A DNA stretch of 64,000 nucleotides from Ravibacter arvi (GTDB taxonomy: Bacteria > Bacteroidota > Bacteroidia > Cytophagales > Spirosomataceae). Positions within the stretch are counted from its first letter, which is position 1, and each line of letters starts with the position of its first letter. The notes beneath the pieces are model-generated. The model was given only the letters and a program-made list of their open reading frames with translations. It was not told where the DNA came from and searched no databases. The stretch lies in assembly GCF_039540405.1 (NCBI RefSeq), contig NZ_BAABEY010000025.1, forward strand, positions 62,001 to 126,000. Reading direction: 5' to 3'. A program made the translations under genes and the position numbers. Shown piece by piece: positions 43,909 to 52,516 of this stretch.

Positions 43909-46395
43909 TTACCCGGTCGTGGCCGGAGCGGTCCTCTCCTTCCTAAAAATCTGCCTTGCCTTCCAGGAGCTTATTAACGTTGTAAAAAGAATAATACTGA
44001 TGGAGCTGGCAGGCATCAGAATGGCCGCCACGACGGGTTTTAAATCTCCCCGGACAGCAAAATGAAGCCCAATGACATTGTAGATAACCGAGATCGCGAA
44101 GCTGCCGAGCACAATTAACTGCCCGGCCCTGGCTAACCTGACAAACGCCCCGATTTCACGCAGGCGGCGGCCTTCCAGAATAGCGTCGCTGGCGGGCGTA
44201 AAGTTATTGAGATGGTCGGACACCGCCACCCCCACATCACTCTGGCGCAACGCACCGGCATCGTTTAGCCCATCGCCCAGCATCATGACCCCGTCCCTGA
44301 AGCGCTCCTGGAGACCGGCTATGAAGCGAAGCTTCGTCTGGGGTGTCTGCGAAAAATTCAGTCTTTCCTTTGTGCCGAAGAAACCGGTCAGAAGCGGCAC
44401 ATCGGTCGGCTGGTCGCCGGAAAGCAGATAAGTTTCGAAATGTTTCTTCGAGAGTGATTTTACCGCCTCACCCAGTCCTTCGCGGTATTCGCTGCGAATC
44501 TCAAAATATCCTTTCACCCTGCCGTCGAAAGCCAGGTAAACGCGCGAAGTGACTGCCCGGACTTCTTCGGGCGCCGCCCCTACCCATTTTGCTGAACCCA
44601 GCTGTACACAGACACCGCCATAAGTGGCTTCGAGTCCCGCCCCGGCCTTTTCCCGGAAACGGCTCGTTACCAGCGCAACCGGCCGCTGTTGAATTTCTTT
44701 TTCAAGCGCAAGGCTTACCAGGCGGCTAAGCGGATGAACCGACTGACCGGCAAGATGAGCGGCCAGCAGCTTCTCTTCGGAACTGAGCGAAGCGCCTCTA
44801 AACTGAACGTTTGCGGCCTCCGGGAGGGTGAGCGTACCGGTTTTGTCGAAAACTACCGCCTTCACCTTGGCAAGACGCTCCAAAACGTGTGCGTTCTTGA
44901 CGTAGAAGCCGTTTTTGCGGAGCAAGCGTAAAATATTGCCATTGGTAAATGTTGCGGACAGCAGCAAGGCACAGGGGCAGGCGATGATCCATACGGTGGT
45001 CATGGCGTCAAAACCTCGCTTGAAATCCCCGGCCAGGGCCCAATAAACCCAGCCGGCAGACCCGATCAGGAAGACCAGGATGGTGAAGTACCGGTTGATA
45101 AACGAGGTAAGACGGTTTTCCTCCTCGTCGCGGGAACGCGTAAAAACGTCATTGTTCCACAAAGTGGTGAGATAACTCTGCGCCACCTGGCGGGTAGCTT
45201 CAATTTCAACAGCTGCGCCAAGCACTTTCCCTCCCGCATATACGTTATCATTTCGGCTTTTGGCTACCGGCACCGACTCCCCGGTAACGAAGCTGTAGTC
45301 TATGGCGACTATTTCGGATACCAGACGGCCGTCGCAGGGAATCATCTCGTTGCTGTGAATCAGCAGCCGGTCGCCGGGCTGAATTTCCGAAATCGGGAGC
45401 TTCTCTTCTTTCCCGTTTCTCAAAAGGGAAACCGCGATGGGGAAAAAGGATTTGTAATCGCGGTCAAAGGACAAAAGCGAATAGGATTTGTCCTGGAAAT
45501 ACCGGCCTATCAGCATAAAGAAAACAATGCCGGTCATGGAATCGAGGTAACCGGAGCCGGTCCCGGTCAGAATTTCGGCGAGGCTGCGCAGAAAAGTAAC
45601 CAGGATAGCCAGCGCTATAGGCGCATCAATATTCAGCTGACGGCTTTTTATGGCCTTCCACGCTGAAACAAAAAAATCAGATGAGCAGTAAAAGAAAACG
45701 GGGAGAGCCAGCAGGATCGACAATACTCCGAAAACCATCTGCATGCCGGCTCCCAGGCCTGTGCTGCCATTAATAGTAAAATAGTCGGAAATACCCATGA
45801 ACATGATATTCCCGAAGGCAAACCCGGCCACCCCGATTTTGTAAATGCGGGTCCGGTCAAATTTGCTTTTCTTTTTCCCTGCCAGGTCATCAAGGCTGAT
45901 ATAGGGTTCGTACCCGACCGAACCCATCAGGCCGGCAAGCTCACTTAACCGGATTTCGGCATCCCGCACACTGATCCTGACGGTCTTTTCCGGGAAGTCA
46001 ACCAGCGCCGCCATTACACCGGGGTGAAGCCGGTGAAGATTTTCGAGCAGCCAGACACAGGAACTGCAATGCATACCCGGTACAAACCAGCGGACCTGGG
46101 TAACCCCGCCCTCGCAAAAGCTCACCACTTTCTCCCTTATTTCGGGAAGGTCGAGGTAAGCATATTTGCCGGCGTAGAAACTCCGGTCCGGGCTATTTCC
46201 ACGCGCATCCGGCAGCTGATAGTAGGTGCAGAGGTCTCGTTCTTTCAGAATGCTGTAAACAGCCTGGCAGCCCGAGCAGCAAAACTCTTTTTCATCGAAA
46301 AGGATAGGTTCGGAATCGCAGGGCAAACCGCAGTGGAAACAGGAATGTTCATTTGCTTGTGAAACAAAATCCGTCTGCAACGCTTCTTTTTCCAT
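43909..46395 (-). CDS. ccoI: Copper-transporting P-type ATPase of the cbb3 cluster
   Basis: 828 aa P1B-type ATPase. The N-terminus, residues about 18-60, is a Cys-rich metal-binding ferredoxin-like zone (SCFHCGLPC and EFCCSGCQAVY), then an HMA-like domain with GMHCSSCVWLLE (about 107-118). About eight transmembrane helices follow. Motifs: CPC in IIACPCALLLS, phosphorylation site FDKTGTLTLPE, and hinge GDGLNDAGALRQSD. It exports Cu+ for insertion into the oxidase. Genes of cbb3 biogenesis flank it. A palindromic TGAC-N4-GTCA lies about 90 bp upstream. Confidence 0.96.
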   Translation of the reverse strand: MEKEALQTDFVSQANEHSCFHCGLPCDSEPILFDEKEFCCSGCQAVYSILKERDLCTYYQLPDARGNSPDRSFYAGKYAYLDLPEIREKVVSFCEGGVTQVRWFVPGMHCSSCVWLLENLHRLHPGVMAALVDFPEKTVRISVRDAEIRLSELAGLMGSVGYEPYISLDDLAGKKKSKFDRTRIYKIGVAGFAFGNIMFMGISDYFTINGSTGLGAGMQMVFGVLSILLALPVFFYCSSDFFVSAWKAIKSRQLNIDAPIALAILVTFLRSLAEILTGTGSGYLDSMTGIVFFMLIGRYFQDKSYSLLSFDRDYKSFFPIAVSLLRNGKEEKLPISEIQPGDRLLIHSNEMIPCDGRLVSEIVAIDYSFVTGESVPVAKSRNDNVYAGGKVLGAAVEIEATRQVAQSYLTTLWNNDVFTRSRDEEENRLTSFINRYFTILVFLIGSAGWVYWALAGDFKRGFDAMTTVWIIACPCALLLSATFTNGNILRLLRKNGFYVKNAHVLERLAKVKAVVFDKTGTLTLPEAANVQFRGASLSSEEKLLAAHLAGQSVHPLSRLVSLALEKEIQQRPVALVTSRFREKAGAGLEATYGGVCVQLGSAKWVGAAPEEVRAVTSRVYLAFDGRVKGYFEIRSEYREGLGEAVKSLSKKHFETYLLSGDQPTDVPLLTGFFGTKERLNFSQTPQTKLRFIAGLQERFRDGVMMLGDGLNDAGALRQSDVGVAVSDHLNNFTPASDAILEGRRLREIGAFVRLARAGQLIVLGSFAISVIYNVIGLHFAVRGDLKPVVAAILMPASSISIILFTTLISSWKARQIFRKERTAPATTG

Positions 46396-46484
46396 GCCTG
46401 GGCCGCTTTGGTAAATAATCTGTCAGCGCCTCCGTAAGCCACTGATTATGAACCCAAAGTTGAGCCTTCGCTTGCGCGATTTTT

Positions 46485-46498
46485 ATGACTTTCGTCAT
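46485..46498 (-). promoter_or_regulatory. Fnr/FixK-like palindrome upstream of ccoI
   Basis: ATGACTTTCGTCAT is a palindrome with exact TGAC-N4-GTCA half-sites plus flanking A/T, 90 bp upstream of the ccoI ATG, between the ccoI and GT2-DUF2062 genes. It shares the half-site with 43873-43886. Confidence 0.6.
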
Positions 46499-46541
46499 AC
46501 ATTAGCCTGAAAAATATCAGTTTATATCGCCGGACTTTCTA

Positions 46542-47696
46542 CTACCGCCTGGACCGCAGCCACAGGTAGGACACTACGAAACCTGCGCCGGCCGCCAGCA
46601 ATGCAAGCAAAACTGCCCCTACCATATACTGGGCAAAATGATAGTGGATGCTTTCCAATGTAAAATCGCGCCAGTTCCGGATTTCATACGCGTTGCGGGA
46701 AAAGAAAGGCGCGCCAACCTTATAGCTGGCAAAAATGATGACGGGGATCATCGGGGGAATGCTGATATTCGCCGCCAGGAAAAACAAAACCTTATTGAGC
46801 CGGAGGGCTACCGCCCCGGGAATTCCGACCAGCAATTGGAACCCCCAGATCGGGGCGATCCCGATAAAAAGCCCGAAGGCTATCGACGCCGCTTTGCGTT
46901 CTATCGACTCACCGGGTTTGAAAAGCTCGGCTTTAATCATATTCCACCCTCCTTTCTTTCTCAACGCTGCGACTACTCTCCAGGGGAGGTACCAAAGCAT
47001 GGTCTGAATAAAGAACCAGGTATTGAGCACACTGATCCTGGAAAAATCTTTGAAAGGCCGGAAATGCGTCACTCGTTCATCAGGGTCGTATTTAACCTGA
47101 ATCGGAATACTGCGGAAACCGACTCCTTTCCAGGCCATTTTAACAATAACCTCAATTTCCGTTTCAAATTTACTGGTAACCAACCTGATGCGCCGAAGAG
47201 GGCCGAGGGGGTACGCCCTGAAGCCGGTTTGGGTATCGGGTAGCTTTATCCCGGTATGCACGCGGAACCAGAAGCTGGAGAATTTATTGCCAAATGAGCT
47301 TTTGCCGGGCACACCGTTCTGGCTCATATTGCGGCTTCCCATAATAACTTCGCCGGGATACGCCTGCACAGCCGATACAAAGGCCGTAATATCCTCCGGG
47401 AAATGCTGCCCGTCGGAATCGAGTGTGATGGCATAATCAAACCCGCGTCGGACAGCTTCTCCGAAACCTGTCCTCAGTGCCGCCCCCTTACCACGATTCG
47501 AGGTATGCGTCAGCAGAATAATACGGTCGCCAAAGGCTTCCAGGATAGCGGCAGTCCGGTCGGTTGCCCCATCATTTACCACGATCGTGTTGACAGGGCC
47601 GGTATATTGCAGCACTTCGGCCAGCACCCGGGCCAGGGTACGGTCGTTGTTGTAAGTGGGAATAATCACGCAGCCGTTGATCGGTTCGAGCACCAT
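46542..47696 (-). CDS. GT2 glycosyltransferase fused to DUF2062
   Basis: 384 aa. Residues about 1-230 are a family 2 glycosyltransferase with VIIPTYNNDRTL, VVNDGATDRT and the DXD-like YAITLDSDGQHFPED. Residues about 260-384 are DUF2062, a small membrane domain with three helices (IAFGLFIGIAPIWGFQ, FFLAANISIPPMIPV and the C-terminal helix). This fusion is common in the flexirubin/aryl-polyene clusters of Bacteroidota and probably adds a sugar or lipid head to the product at the membrane. It is the last gene of the cluster; 3 bp separates it from the dehydratase. Confidence 0.9.
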   Translation of the reverse strand: MVLEPINGCVIIPTYNNDRTLARVLAEVLQYTGPVNTIVVNDGATDRTAAILEAFGDRIILLTHTSNRGKGAALRTGFGEAVRRGFDYAITLDSDGQHFPEDITAFVSAVQAYPGEVIMGSRNMSQNGVPGKSSFGNKFSSFWFRVHTGIKLPDTQTGFRAYPLGPLRRIRLVTSKFETEIEVIVKMAWKGVGFRSIPIQVKYDPDERVTHFRPFKDFSRISVLNTWFFIQTMLWYLPWRVVAALRKKGGWNMIKAELFKPGESIERKAASIAFGLFIGIAPIWGFQLLVGIPGAVALRLNKVLFFLAANISIPPMIPVIIFASYKVGAPFFSRNAYEIRNWRDFTLESIHYHFAQYMVGAVLLALLAAGAGFVVSYLWLRSRR

Positions 47697-47699
47697 GCT

Positions 47700-48074
47700 T
47701 CAGAGAACAGTATCGGAGAGCCGGTAAACCGCCGAAAGTTTAAAGTAAGTGAGTTCGCCGGCGCTGGCACTCGCCTGAACAATTGATTCCGGCTCGTCCG
47801 TCCAATTCACTACGACACTGATGGTCGGTACCGCAACAGGATCGTGCGCGGCCAGGAACTTGACCTGCCGGAGCTGAACCATGACCAGGCGCTTTTCTAC
47901 CCTACTCTCAATCAATTCCTTAACGATTTCAGTAAGCACAACCCCGGGGGTGACCGGGTGCCCCGGGAAATGCCCCGCATACAACGGGTGATCGGGCCGG
48001 ATTTTAAGATCCGCTTTCAGTTCGCCTGGCGAAGACAAAGCACGCTCTATTTCGTATAGGGAATGTAGAAACAT
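47700..48074 (-). CDS. FabZ-like hotdog dehydratase of the aryl-polyene-like cluster
   Basis: 124 aa, one hotdog domain. The motif HPLYAGHFPGHPVTPGVVL at about residues 26-44 matches FabZ (H-x3-GHFPxxPxxPGV), with the catalytic His but with Thr-Glu instead of a clear Asp/Glu partner: VLTEIVKE. It would dehydrate 3-hydroxyacyl-ACP intermediates or serve as an acyl-ACP-binding protein. ATG 48074 is preferred; the upstream frame would overlap LolA. It is tightly packed with its neighbours (7-bp gaps or less). Confidence 0.8.
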   Translation of the reverse strand: MFLHSLYEIERALSSPGELKADLKIRPDHPLYAGHFPGHPVTPGVVLTEIVKELIESRVEKRLVMVQLRQVKFLAAHDPVAVPTISVVVNWTDEPESIVQASASAGELTYFKLSAVYRLSDTVL

Positions 48075-48081
48075 GTGGGAT

Positions 48082-48741
48082 TCAGAATTGGGTAAACAGC
48101 GCCTGGTTAATGGCGCCGTTAATTTTCTCGTCATGGAAAGACATTACCTGCCGGTCGCCGCCTTTTTCAAAAAAAGTCAGCTGCCTGAGCCCGGCGCCAT
48201 TCTTCGAAAACTGCATTTCCAGTCGCTCAAATCGTTGCTTCAAGCGTTTCTCAAGCGGCTTCATAACCACCAGGTAATGAGCGGAATTCTGGTATAATTC
48301 CTTCGCAAACCCGCGCGAATTCTGGTAGTCTCCATTCACCATCATAAGCAGCATCTCCCGCACCATACCGGCCACCGGCCCGGCCGACTTCACATTCTTT
48401 TCTTTCCCGCCATCGTTCACACGCAAGCTGCTGCCGTTAATGAGGATGACATAAGATGCAGGCACGACCTGCTCCCACCTCATTTTATCCTTTTTCTCGT
48501 ACACAAAACGCCCGGACGACTTCTGCGGCTCCTTCAGATAAGAGAGATATTTCACCTCCCTGAACTGCGCTTCCAAACTATTTATGCGCTCGGAATTTTG
48601 CCTCAACTCCCGGTAAACTGCATCCGGGTCTGTCACTTTTTTAAATTCCTGGGCGCCTGACCATGCCGGCAGAAGGATCGCCCCGCACCAAACCGCAAAA
48701 ACCGTGACCGCTTTCAACCTGTATTTCATAACCGAATTCAT
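48082..48741 (-). CDS. LolA-like outer-membrane lipoprotein carrier of the cluster
   Basis: 219 aa with a signal peptide (about residues 5-30, ending SGAQ). The body matches LolA-like carriers: INSLEAQFREVKYLSYLKEP, SGRFVYEKKDKMRWEQ and VILINGSSLRV. LolA homologues in flexirubin and aryl-polyene clusters are thought to carry the lipid product across the periplasm, distinct from the housekeeping LolA. The start may be ATG 48741 or the Met four residues later. It lies 16 bp after the deacetylase gene. Confidence 0.88.
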   Translation of the reverse strand: MNSVMKYRLKAVTVFAVWCGAILLPAWSGAQEFKKVTDPDAVYRELRQNSERINSLEAQFREVKYLSYLKEPQKSSGRFVYEKKDKMRWEQVVPASYVILINGSSLRVNDGGKEKNVKSAGPVAGMVREMLLMMVNGDYQNSRGFAKELYQNSAHYLVVMKPLEKRLKQRFERLEMQFSKNGAGLRQLTFFEKGGDRQVMSFHDEKINGAINQALFTQF

Positions 48742-48757
48742 ATGGAAACCACCTTAT

Positions 48758-49501
48758 TCATGACAAAGGTAATTTAACAAAGTCCAGTTGCCTACTTTTA
48801 CAATAAACTATAAACGGCGCGAGCACCGATACTGTTGCAGGAACGGAATCATGCAGCAGCACAATATGGCCGCCCCGGACTTTGCTGCGCAGGCGGGCTG
48901 CCAGCTTTTCTTCATTTTTTATAACCGTGTCGTAGCTCCGGAGCGACCATCCGATACTCCGCAACCCGAGCGCTGTAAGTACCTTTGCATAACGCGGATT
49001 GGTAACACCGAAAGGCGGACGGAACAACGGCACCGGCCTCCCTAAATTCAATTCCAATACCCGGTTGGCTTTCCCGATATCTTCCCGCAGACGATCAATC
49101 CCGAAAAAACCGATGTCTTTCCGGTGACTGAACGAATGGTTGCCTATACCATGGCCCTCCCGGGCGATCTGCCTGACAAGGTCCGGGTATTTCTCAGCCT
49201 TCTCCCCGATCAGGAAAAAAGTAGCAGTAACTCCGGCATCATTCAAAATCGACAGAATACGCGGTGTAGTGTCGGGGTCCGGCCCGTCGTCAAAAGTCAG
49301 CGCAATGGCGTTCGCCTCCACCCGGTGTACCGATTTCAGGTACCAGTCGAGCCCGATCCGGTAACTCCCGTAGGCAGCAGCGATCGTCCAGCAAATGATG
49401 AGCAGGGTGAGCCACAGGAGTTTCTCCGGTCCGGAAAATGGCCCGATCAGCAGAAAGCCGCCCAGCACAACGGCCACGATTATGGAGATCTTATGCTTCA
49501 A
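48758..49501 (-). CDS. NodB-type polysaccharide deacetylase with two membrane helices
   Basis: 247 aa. Two N-terminal helices (about residues 5-22 and 29-46) are followed by a NodB domain: IALTFDDGPDPDTTP (metal-binding Asp pair), GHGIGNHSFSHRKDI (metal-binding His pair), LFRPPFGVTN and VLLHDSVPA (last His). All five classical motifs are present. Start is TTG at 49501, overlapping the preceding KS-beta gene by 11 bp. The role in the cluster is unclear; deacetylating a sugar head or an exported conjugate is possible. Confidence 0.88.
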   Translation of the reverse strand: MKHKISIIVAVVLGGFLLIGPFSGPEKLLWLTLLIICWTIAAAYGSYRIGLDWYLKSVHRVEANAIALTFDDGPDPDTTPRILSILNDAGVTATFFLIGEKAEKYPDLVRQIAREGHGIGNHSFSHRKDIGFFGIDRLREDIGKANRVLELNLGRPVPLFRPPFGVTNPRYAKVLTALGLRSIGWSLRSYDTVIKNEEKLAARLRSKVRGGHIVLLHDSVPATVSVLAPFIVYCKSRQLDFVKLPLS

Positions 49502-50432
49502 TTGGCTTTAAGAGTACCAATCCCAAATTACCGGGATTTACTGTATTGACGATCAGCACACTCCCTTTTTCCCTCGCGGAATGCAAAAAGTCGGCACCGT
49601 AATGGAAGGCAAAGGCCGATGCGGTAGGATAAAGTCCGGAAAGCGAGAGATAGTTGACGAAGTCCGCCTTCTCTCCCGCCCATTCCGAAATCCGGTCATG
49701 GCTCCCGAGCACAAGCGCAATATCCTTCCATTGTACCTGGTTCCTTTCTAAAAACTGCTCCAGGAATTTCGGATAATCGTCTTTTTTTGCCCCTACCTCA
49801 ACCGAGACTGCCGGAACCTCCGCCAGCGAGTTTGCATTGGCAGTAGGGGAGAGTACGCAAAAGGAGACGCCGGAAGCCAGTGGCACACCGGAATACCCCC
49901 ATTCGGACGCCACCTGGTCCAGGAATGGAATGTGCTCGTCCGCGGCCCCTACCAGTACCTCCTGGCCGTCTTCGGCAATCTTCATCAAGGCATCGATGAG
50001 GGCCATTTCGAAAGACACAGAGTTCTGGGTATGGGTAATGTTATAGGCATGACAACCGAGGCTGAGCGAAATTTGCCCGGCGATGGTATTATGCGTCGAG
50101 AGGATGAACGCCGTAGGTGGTATCAACCCCTCAAGACTAAGAAAGTTATTCAGGAATTTTTCAGTATCCTGCAAACATCCCAGGCCGGTCCCGACGATAA
50201 TGGCGCCGGGTTCCAAGCCTCCTGCCTGTGTTAGGGCATCTTTTGAACAGGCTACCCCCATCCTGAGAATCGCACTCATCCGCCGCAGCAGTACAGGATC
50301 GATAAACGCCTTATAAGATGGTTGAACAAGCTCGTTTTCGCCGGTCAGAGCCGCCAGGCGCGACGAAAACCCGGGCACGCCAAAGGTCGGCTGGTGCGAA
50401 ATCGTAGAAGCTGCGTTAATATAGACCGGCAT
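49491..50432 (-). CDS. KS-beta (chain-length-factor-like) ketosynthase
   Basis: 313 aa with thiolase-fold KS topology. At the position of the catalytic Cys it reads NITHTQNSVSFEMA: Gln136 replaces Cys, as in type II polyketide KS-beta/CLF subunits. The region TAFILSTHNTIAGQISLSLGC matches N-terminal KS sequences of aryl-polyene CLFs. It follows the complete KS by 4 bp, suggesting a heterodimer with that KS. ATG 50432 is used; the frame extends 16 codons into the next gene. It should set chain length or stabilise the KS. Confidence 0.83.
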   Translation of the reverse strand: MPVYINAASTISHQPTFGVPGFSSRLAALTGENELVQPSYKAFIDPVLLRRMSAILRMGVACSKDALTQAGGLEPGAIIVGTGLGCLQDTEKFLNNFLSLEGLIPPTAFILSTHNTIAGQISLSLGCHAYNITHTQNSVSFEMALIDALMKIAEDGQEVLVGAADEHIPFLDQVASEWGYSGVPLASGVSFCVLSPTANANSLAEVPAVSVEVGAKKDDYPKFLEQFLERNQVQWKDIALVLGSHDRISEWAGEKADFVNYLSLSGLYPTASAFAFHYGADFLHSAREKGSVLIVNTVNPGNLGLVLLKPIEA

Positions 50433-50436
50433 GGGT

Positions 50437-51618
50437 TTAATCTGTAAAAACCAGTGACGAATTATTTCCGCCGAAACCAAAAGAATTGGAGAGAACCGCC
50501 TCGACCCGGCCCGCAGTCAGGGAGGTGAGCGGTAACAGCTCTGTGCCGATGATCGGTTCGGAAAAATTGAGATTCGGCCACATCAGCGCCTCGCGTATTG
50601 AAAGAATTGAAAATACGGCTTCAATAGCGCCGGCAGCAGCCAACGTATGACCGGTGAAAGCCTTGGTGGAGCTAAAATAAGGCACCTGATCATTAAAAAT
50701 ATGCTTCAATGCTACCGATTCCGACTGGTCGTTGTTGGGTGTGCCCGTACCGTGCGCATTCACATAAGTGATCCCGGCCGGTTGGAGCCCGGCAGTTCGA
50801 ATGGCTTCCGCCATGGCCAGCGACGCTCCCTTCCCCTCCGGAGAAGAGGCAGTCTGGTGATAGGCATCGGCAGCATTTCCCCAGCCCCTTACCCGGCCCA
50901 TGGACTGCTTACCGGTTATTTTCAGGCTTCTTTCCGACTCCAGCACCAGGAAGGCAGCCCCTTCACCCAGGTTGAGCCCCGCGCGGGATTCGTCAAAAGG
51001 GCGGGTATTGCTGCTATCATAAATCATAAGCGAGTCAAAACCGTGTAAGGTAAAACTGGTCAGCGCATCTGTGCCGCCCACCACAACCCGGTCAAGCCAG
51101 CCCTGTTGCAGCAGCCTTGCGCCAAGCATAATCGCATTAGCGCCCGAAGAACAGGCGGTAGAAAGCGTATTGACATAGCCGGAGATGCCGAGGCTCCGGG
51201 CGATGCATTCTGAGGTAGAGCCGCTGTCGTGACAACGCAGCTGCCCGAAATCAGCCGGCTTCCCGCCCAGGTAGTCCTTGTAAAAAACCTCGCTCCGGTC
51301 CATTCCACCGACAGAAGTGGATGAAATCAATCCGGTTTTCAGCGCGCTGAAGTGTTCGTGCCCCTGCCATGCTTCCGCGGCAGCCCAGGCGCCGAGCAGG
51401 GAGGTTCTGGAAACCGGACGATCGGGGATCTGAAGTTTTTCAGCCATCTCCTCATCCGACACAGGCACCGGCCCTGTGATGACCGCCCCCTTTTTCGAGG
51501 GGATTTCGCGGCTTACCAGCCCGGAACGTTGACTTTTTAACGCCGAAAGGTTCTCTCCGACATTCAGGCCGATAGCCGAGATTACCCCGATTCCGGTCAC
51601 GAAAACGTCCGTCCCCAT
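50437..51618 (-). CDS. Beta-ketoacyl-ACP synthase (KS-alpha)
   Basis: 393 aa, complete FabF/KAS II-type enzyme. Catalytic triad: Cys156 in VNTLSTACSSGANAI, His near 293 in YVNAHGTGTPNNDQ, His near 328 in TKAFTGHTLAAAGAIE; C-terminal SNSFGFGGNNSSLV is also typical. It condenses malonyl-ACP with the growing chain. It sits between ACP (adjacent by 0 bp) and the KS-beta, the layout of KS/CLF pairs. Confidence 0.93.
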   Translation of the reverse strand: MGTDVFVTGIGVISAIGLNVGENLSALKSQRSGLVSREIPSKKGAVITGPVPVSDEEMAEKLQIPDRPVSRTSLLGAWAAAEAWQGHEHFSALKTGLISSTSVGGMDRSEVFYKDYLGGKPADFGQLRCHDSGSTSECIARSLGISGYVNTLSTACSSGANAIMLGARLLQQGWLDRVVVGGTDALTSFTLHGFDSLMIYDSSNTRPFDESRAGLNLGEGAAFLVLESERSLKITGKQSMGRVRGWGNAADAYHQTASSPEGKGASLAMAEAIRTAGLQPAGITYVNAHGTGTPNNDQSESVALKHIFNDQVPYFSSTKAFTGHTLAAAGAIEAVFSILSIREALMWPNLNFSEPIIGTELLPLTSLTAGRVEAVLSNSFGFGGNNSSLVFTD

Positions 51619-51882
51619 TTATTTACGGTGTTTTTCAATATAATCTGCCATAGAGTCGATGGAATAAAACACTACCTTGCCTTCCTCCGGATTGGTCACG
51701 TTGATGTGGTAGTGCTTTTCGAGCAATACGATCAGTTCAAGGGCATCTATTGAATCCAGGCCAACACCTCCCTCGCCAAAAAGCGGGGCTTCGTCTACGA
51801 AGTCCTCTTTTTTTATATCTTCCAGGTTAAGTTGTTCGATGATATGTCCCTTCAGTTCGTTTTTTAACGTTTCGCTTGCCAT
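51619..51882 (-). CDS. Acyl carrier protein (first of two)
   Basis: 87 aa. The phosphopantetheine Ser is in GVGLDSIDALELIVLLE at about Ser44 (D-S-I/L motif). Acidic, predicted four helices. It directly abuts the KS-alpha and probably serves that condensing pair. A second ACP opens the cluster at 55589. Confidence 0.92.
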   Translation of the reverse strand: MASETLKNELKGHIIEQLNLEDIKKEDFVDEAPLFGEGGVGLDSIDALELIVLLEKHYHINVTNPEEGKVVFYSIDSMADYIEKHRK

Positions 51883-51913
51883 TTTTAATAAAACTATTGC
51901 TTCAAAAATCGTA

Positions 51914-52516
51914 TCAGTTATCGTACAGGTGCTGAATTCCGGTTACCAGTTCCGGCTCATGCAGCATGGCGTCATCCAGGGCAAAAAGTAGCACATCCAG
52001 TTTCTCCCTGACGTCTATCCAACCACAAATCCACTTCTTTGCGCCTTCATCCGAAAGCAGCCGCGCCTGGTCAGCGTAATAGGCAGGTGCGAAATTAGGA
52101 AAAACAGCAAACATTTGTGAGCCATACCATTTGTTTCGGATCGCCACCTCTCCCATTGCAATATTGGGAAGCGTGTAAACAAACAGCGACGGGCTGGGCA
52201 AACCGTTGTTTCCATAACTTTCCTCGAATTTCAGATCGGTGTCACTGCTGGATTCGGAGTTTGCGAAAAGCATTGCTGGGTCATCATCGGCGTCGCCGGC
52301 CAAATCCGGGCAATTCGATTTCAGGATCTCTACGCCCAGAAACGCAGCTTTTGCAAGCAGGTCCATTTTATAAAACTTCGGGTAATCCAACGCAAGGCCT
52401 TTATAGGCAGCACCAAGATTTTCGACCGGATCATCACCCGAAAACGGCTTCAGGAGCTGCCCGTCTACAAAAACACCACGGTTGGTAATTCTACACGAAG
52501 CCGTTATCCGGTTCAT
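51914..52516 (-). CDS. Half-length ketosynthase-like protein
   Basis: 200 aa, about half of a KS. It resembles the N-terminal thiolase half: DLLAKAAFLGVEILKSNCP, MLFANSESSSDTDLKFE, and FVYTLPNIAMGEVAIRNKWYG (compare STLPNAVSSAIAL in KAS) but no catalytic Cys, His or C-terminal domain. Proteins of this size labelled 3-oxoacyl-ACP synthase occur in flexirubin clusters; function is unknown. A 4-bp ATGA overlap ties it to the next KS gene. Confidence 0.75.
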   Translation of the reverse strand: MNRITASCRITNRGVFVDGQLLKPFSGDDPVENLGAAYKGLALDYPKFYKMDLLAKAAFLGVEILKSNCPDLAGDADDDPAMLFANSESSSDTDLKFEESYGNNGLPSPSLFVYTLPNIAMGEVAIRNKWYGSQMFAVFPNFAPAYYADQARLLSDEGAKKWICGWIDVREKLDVLLFALDDAMLHEPELVTGIQHLYDN

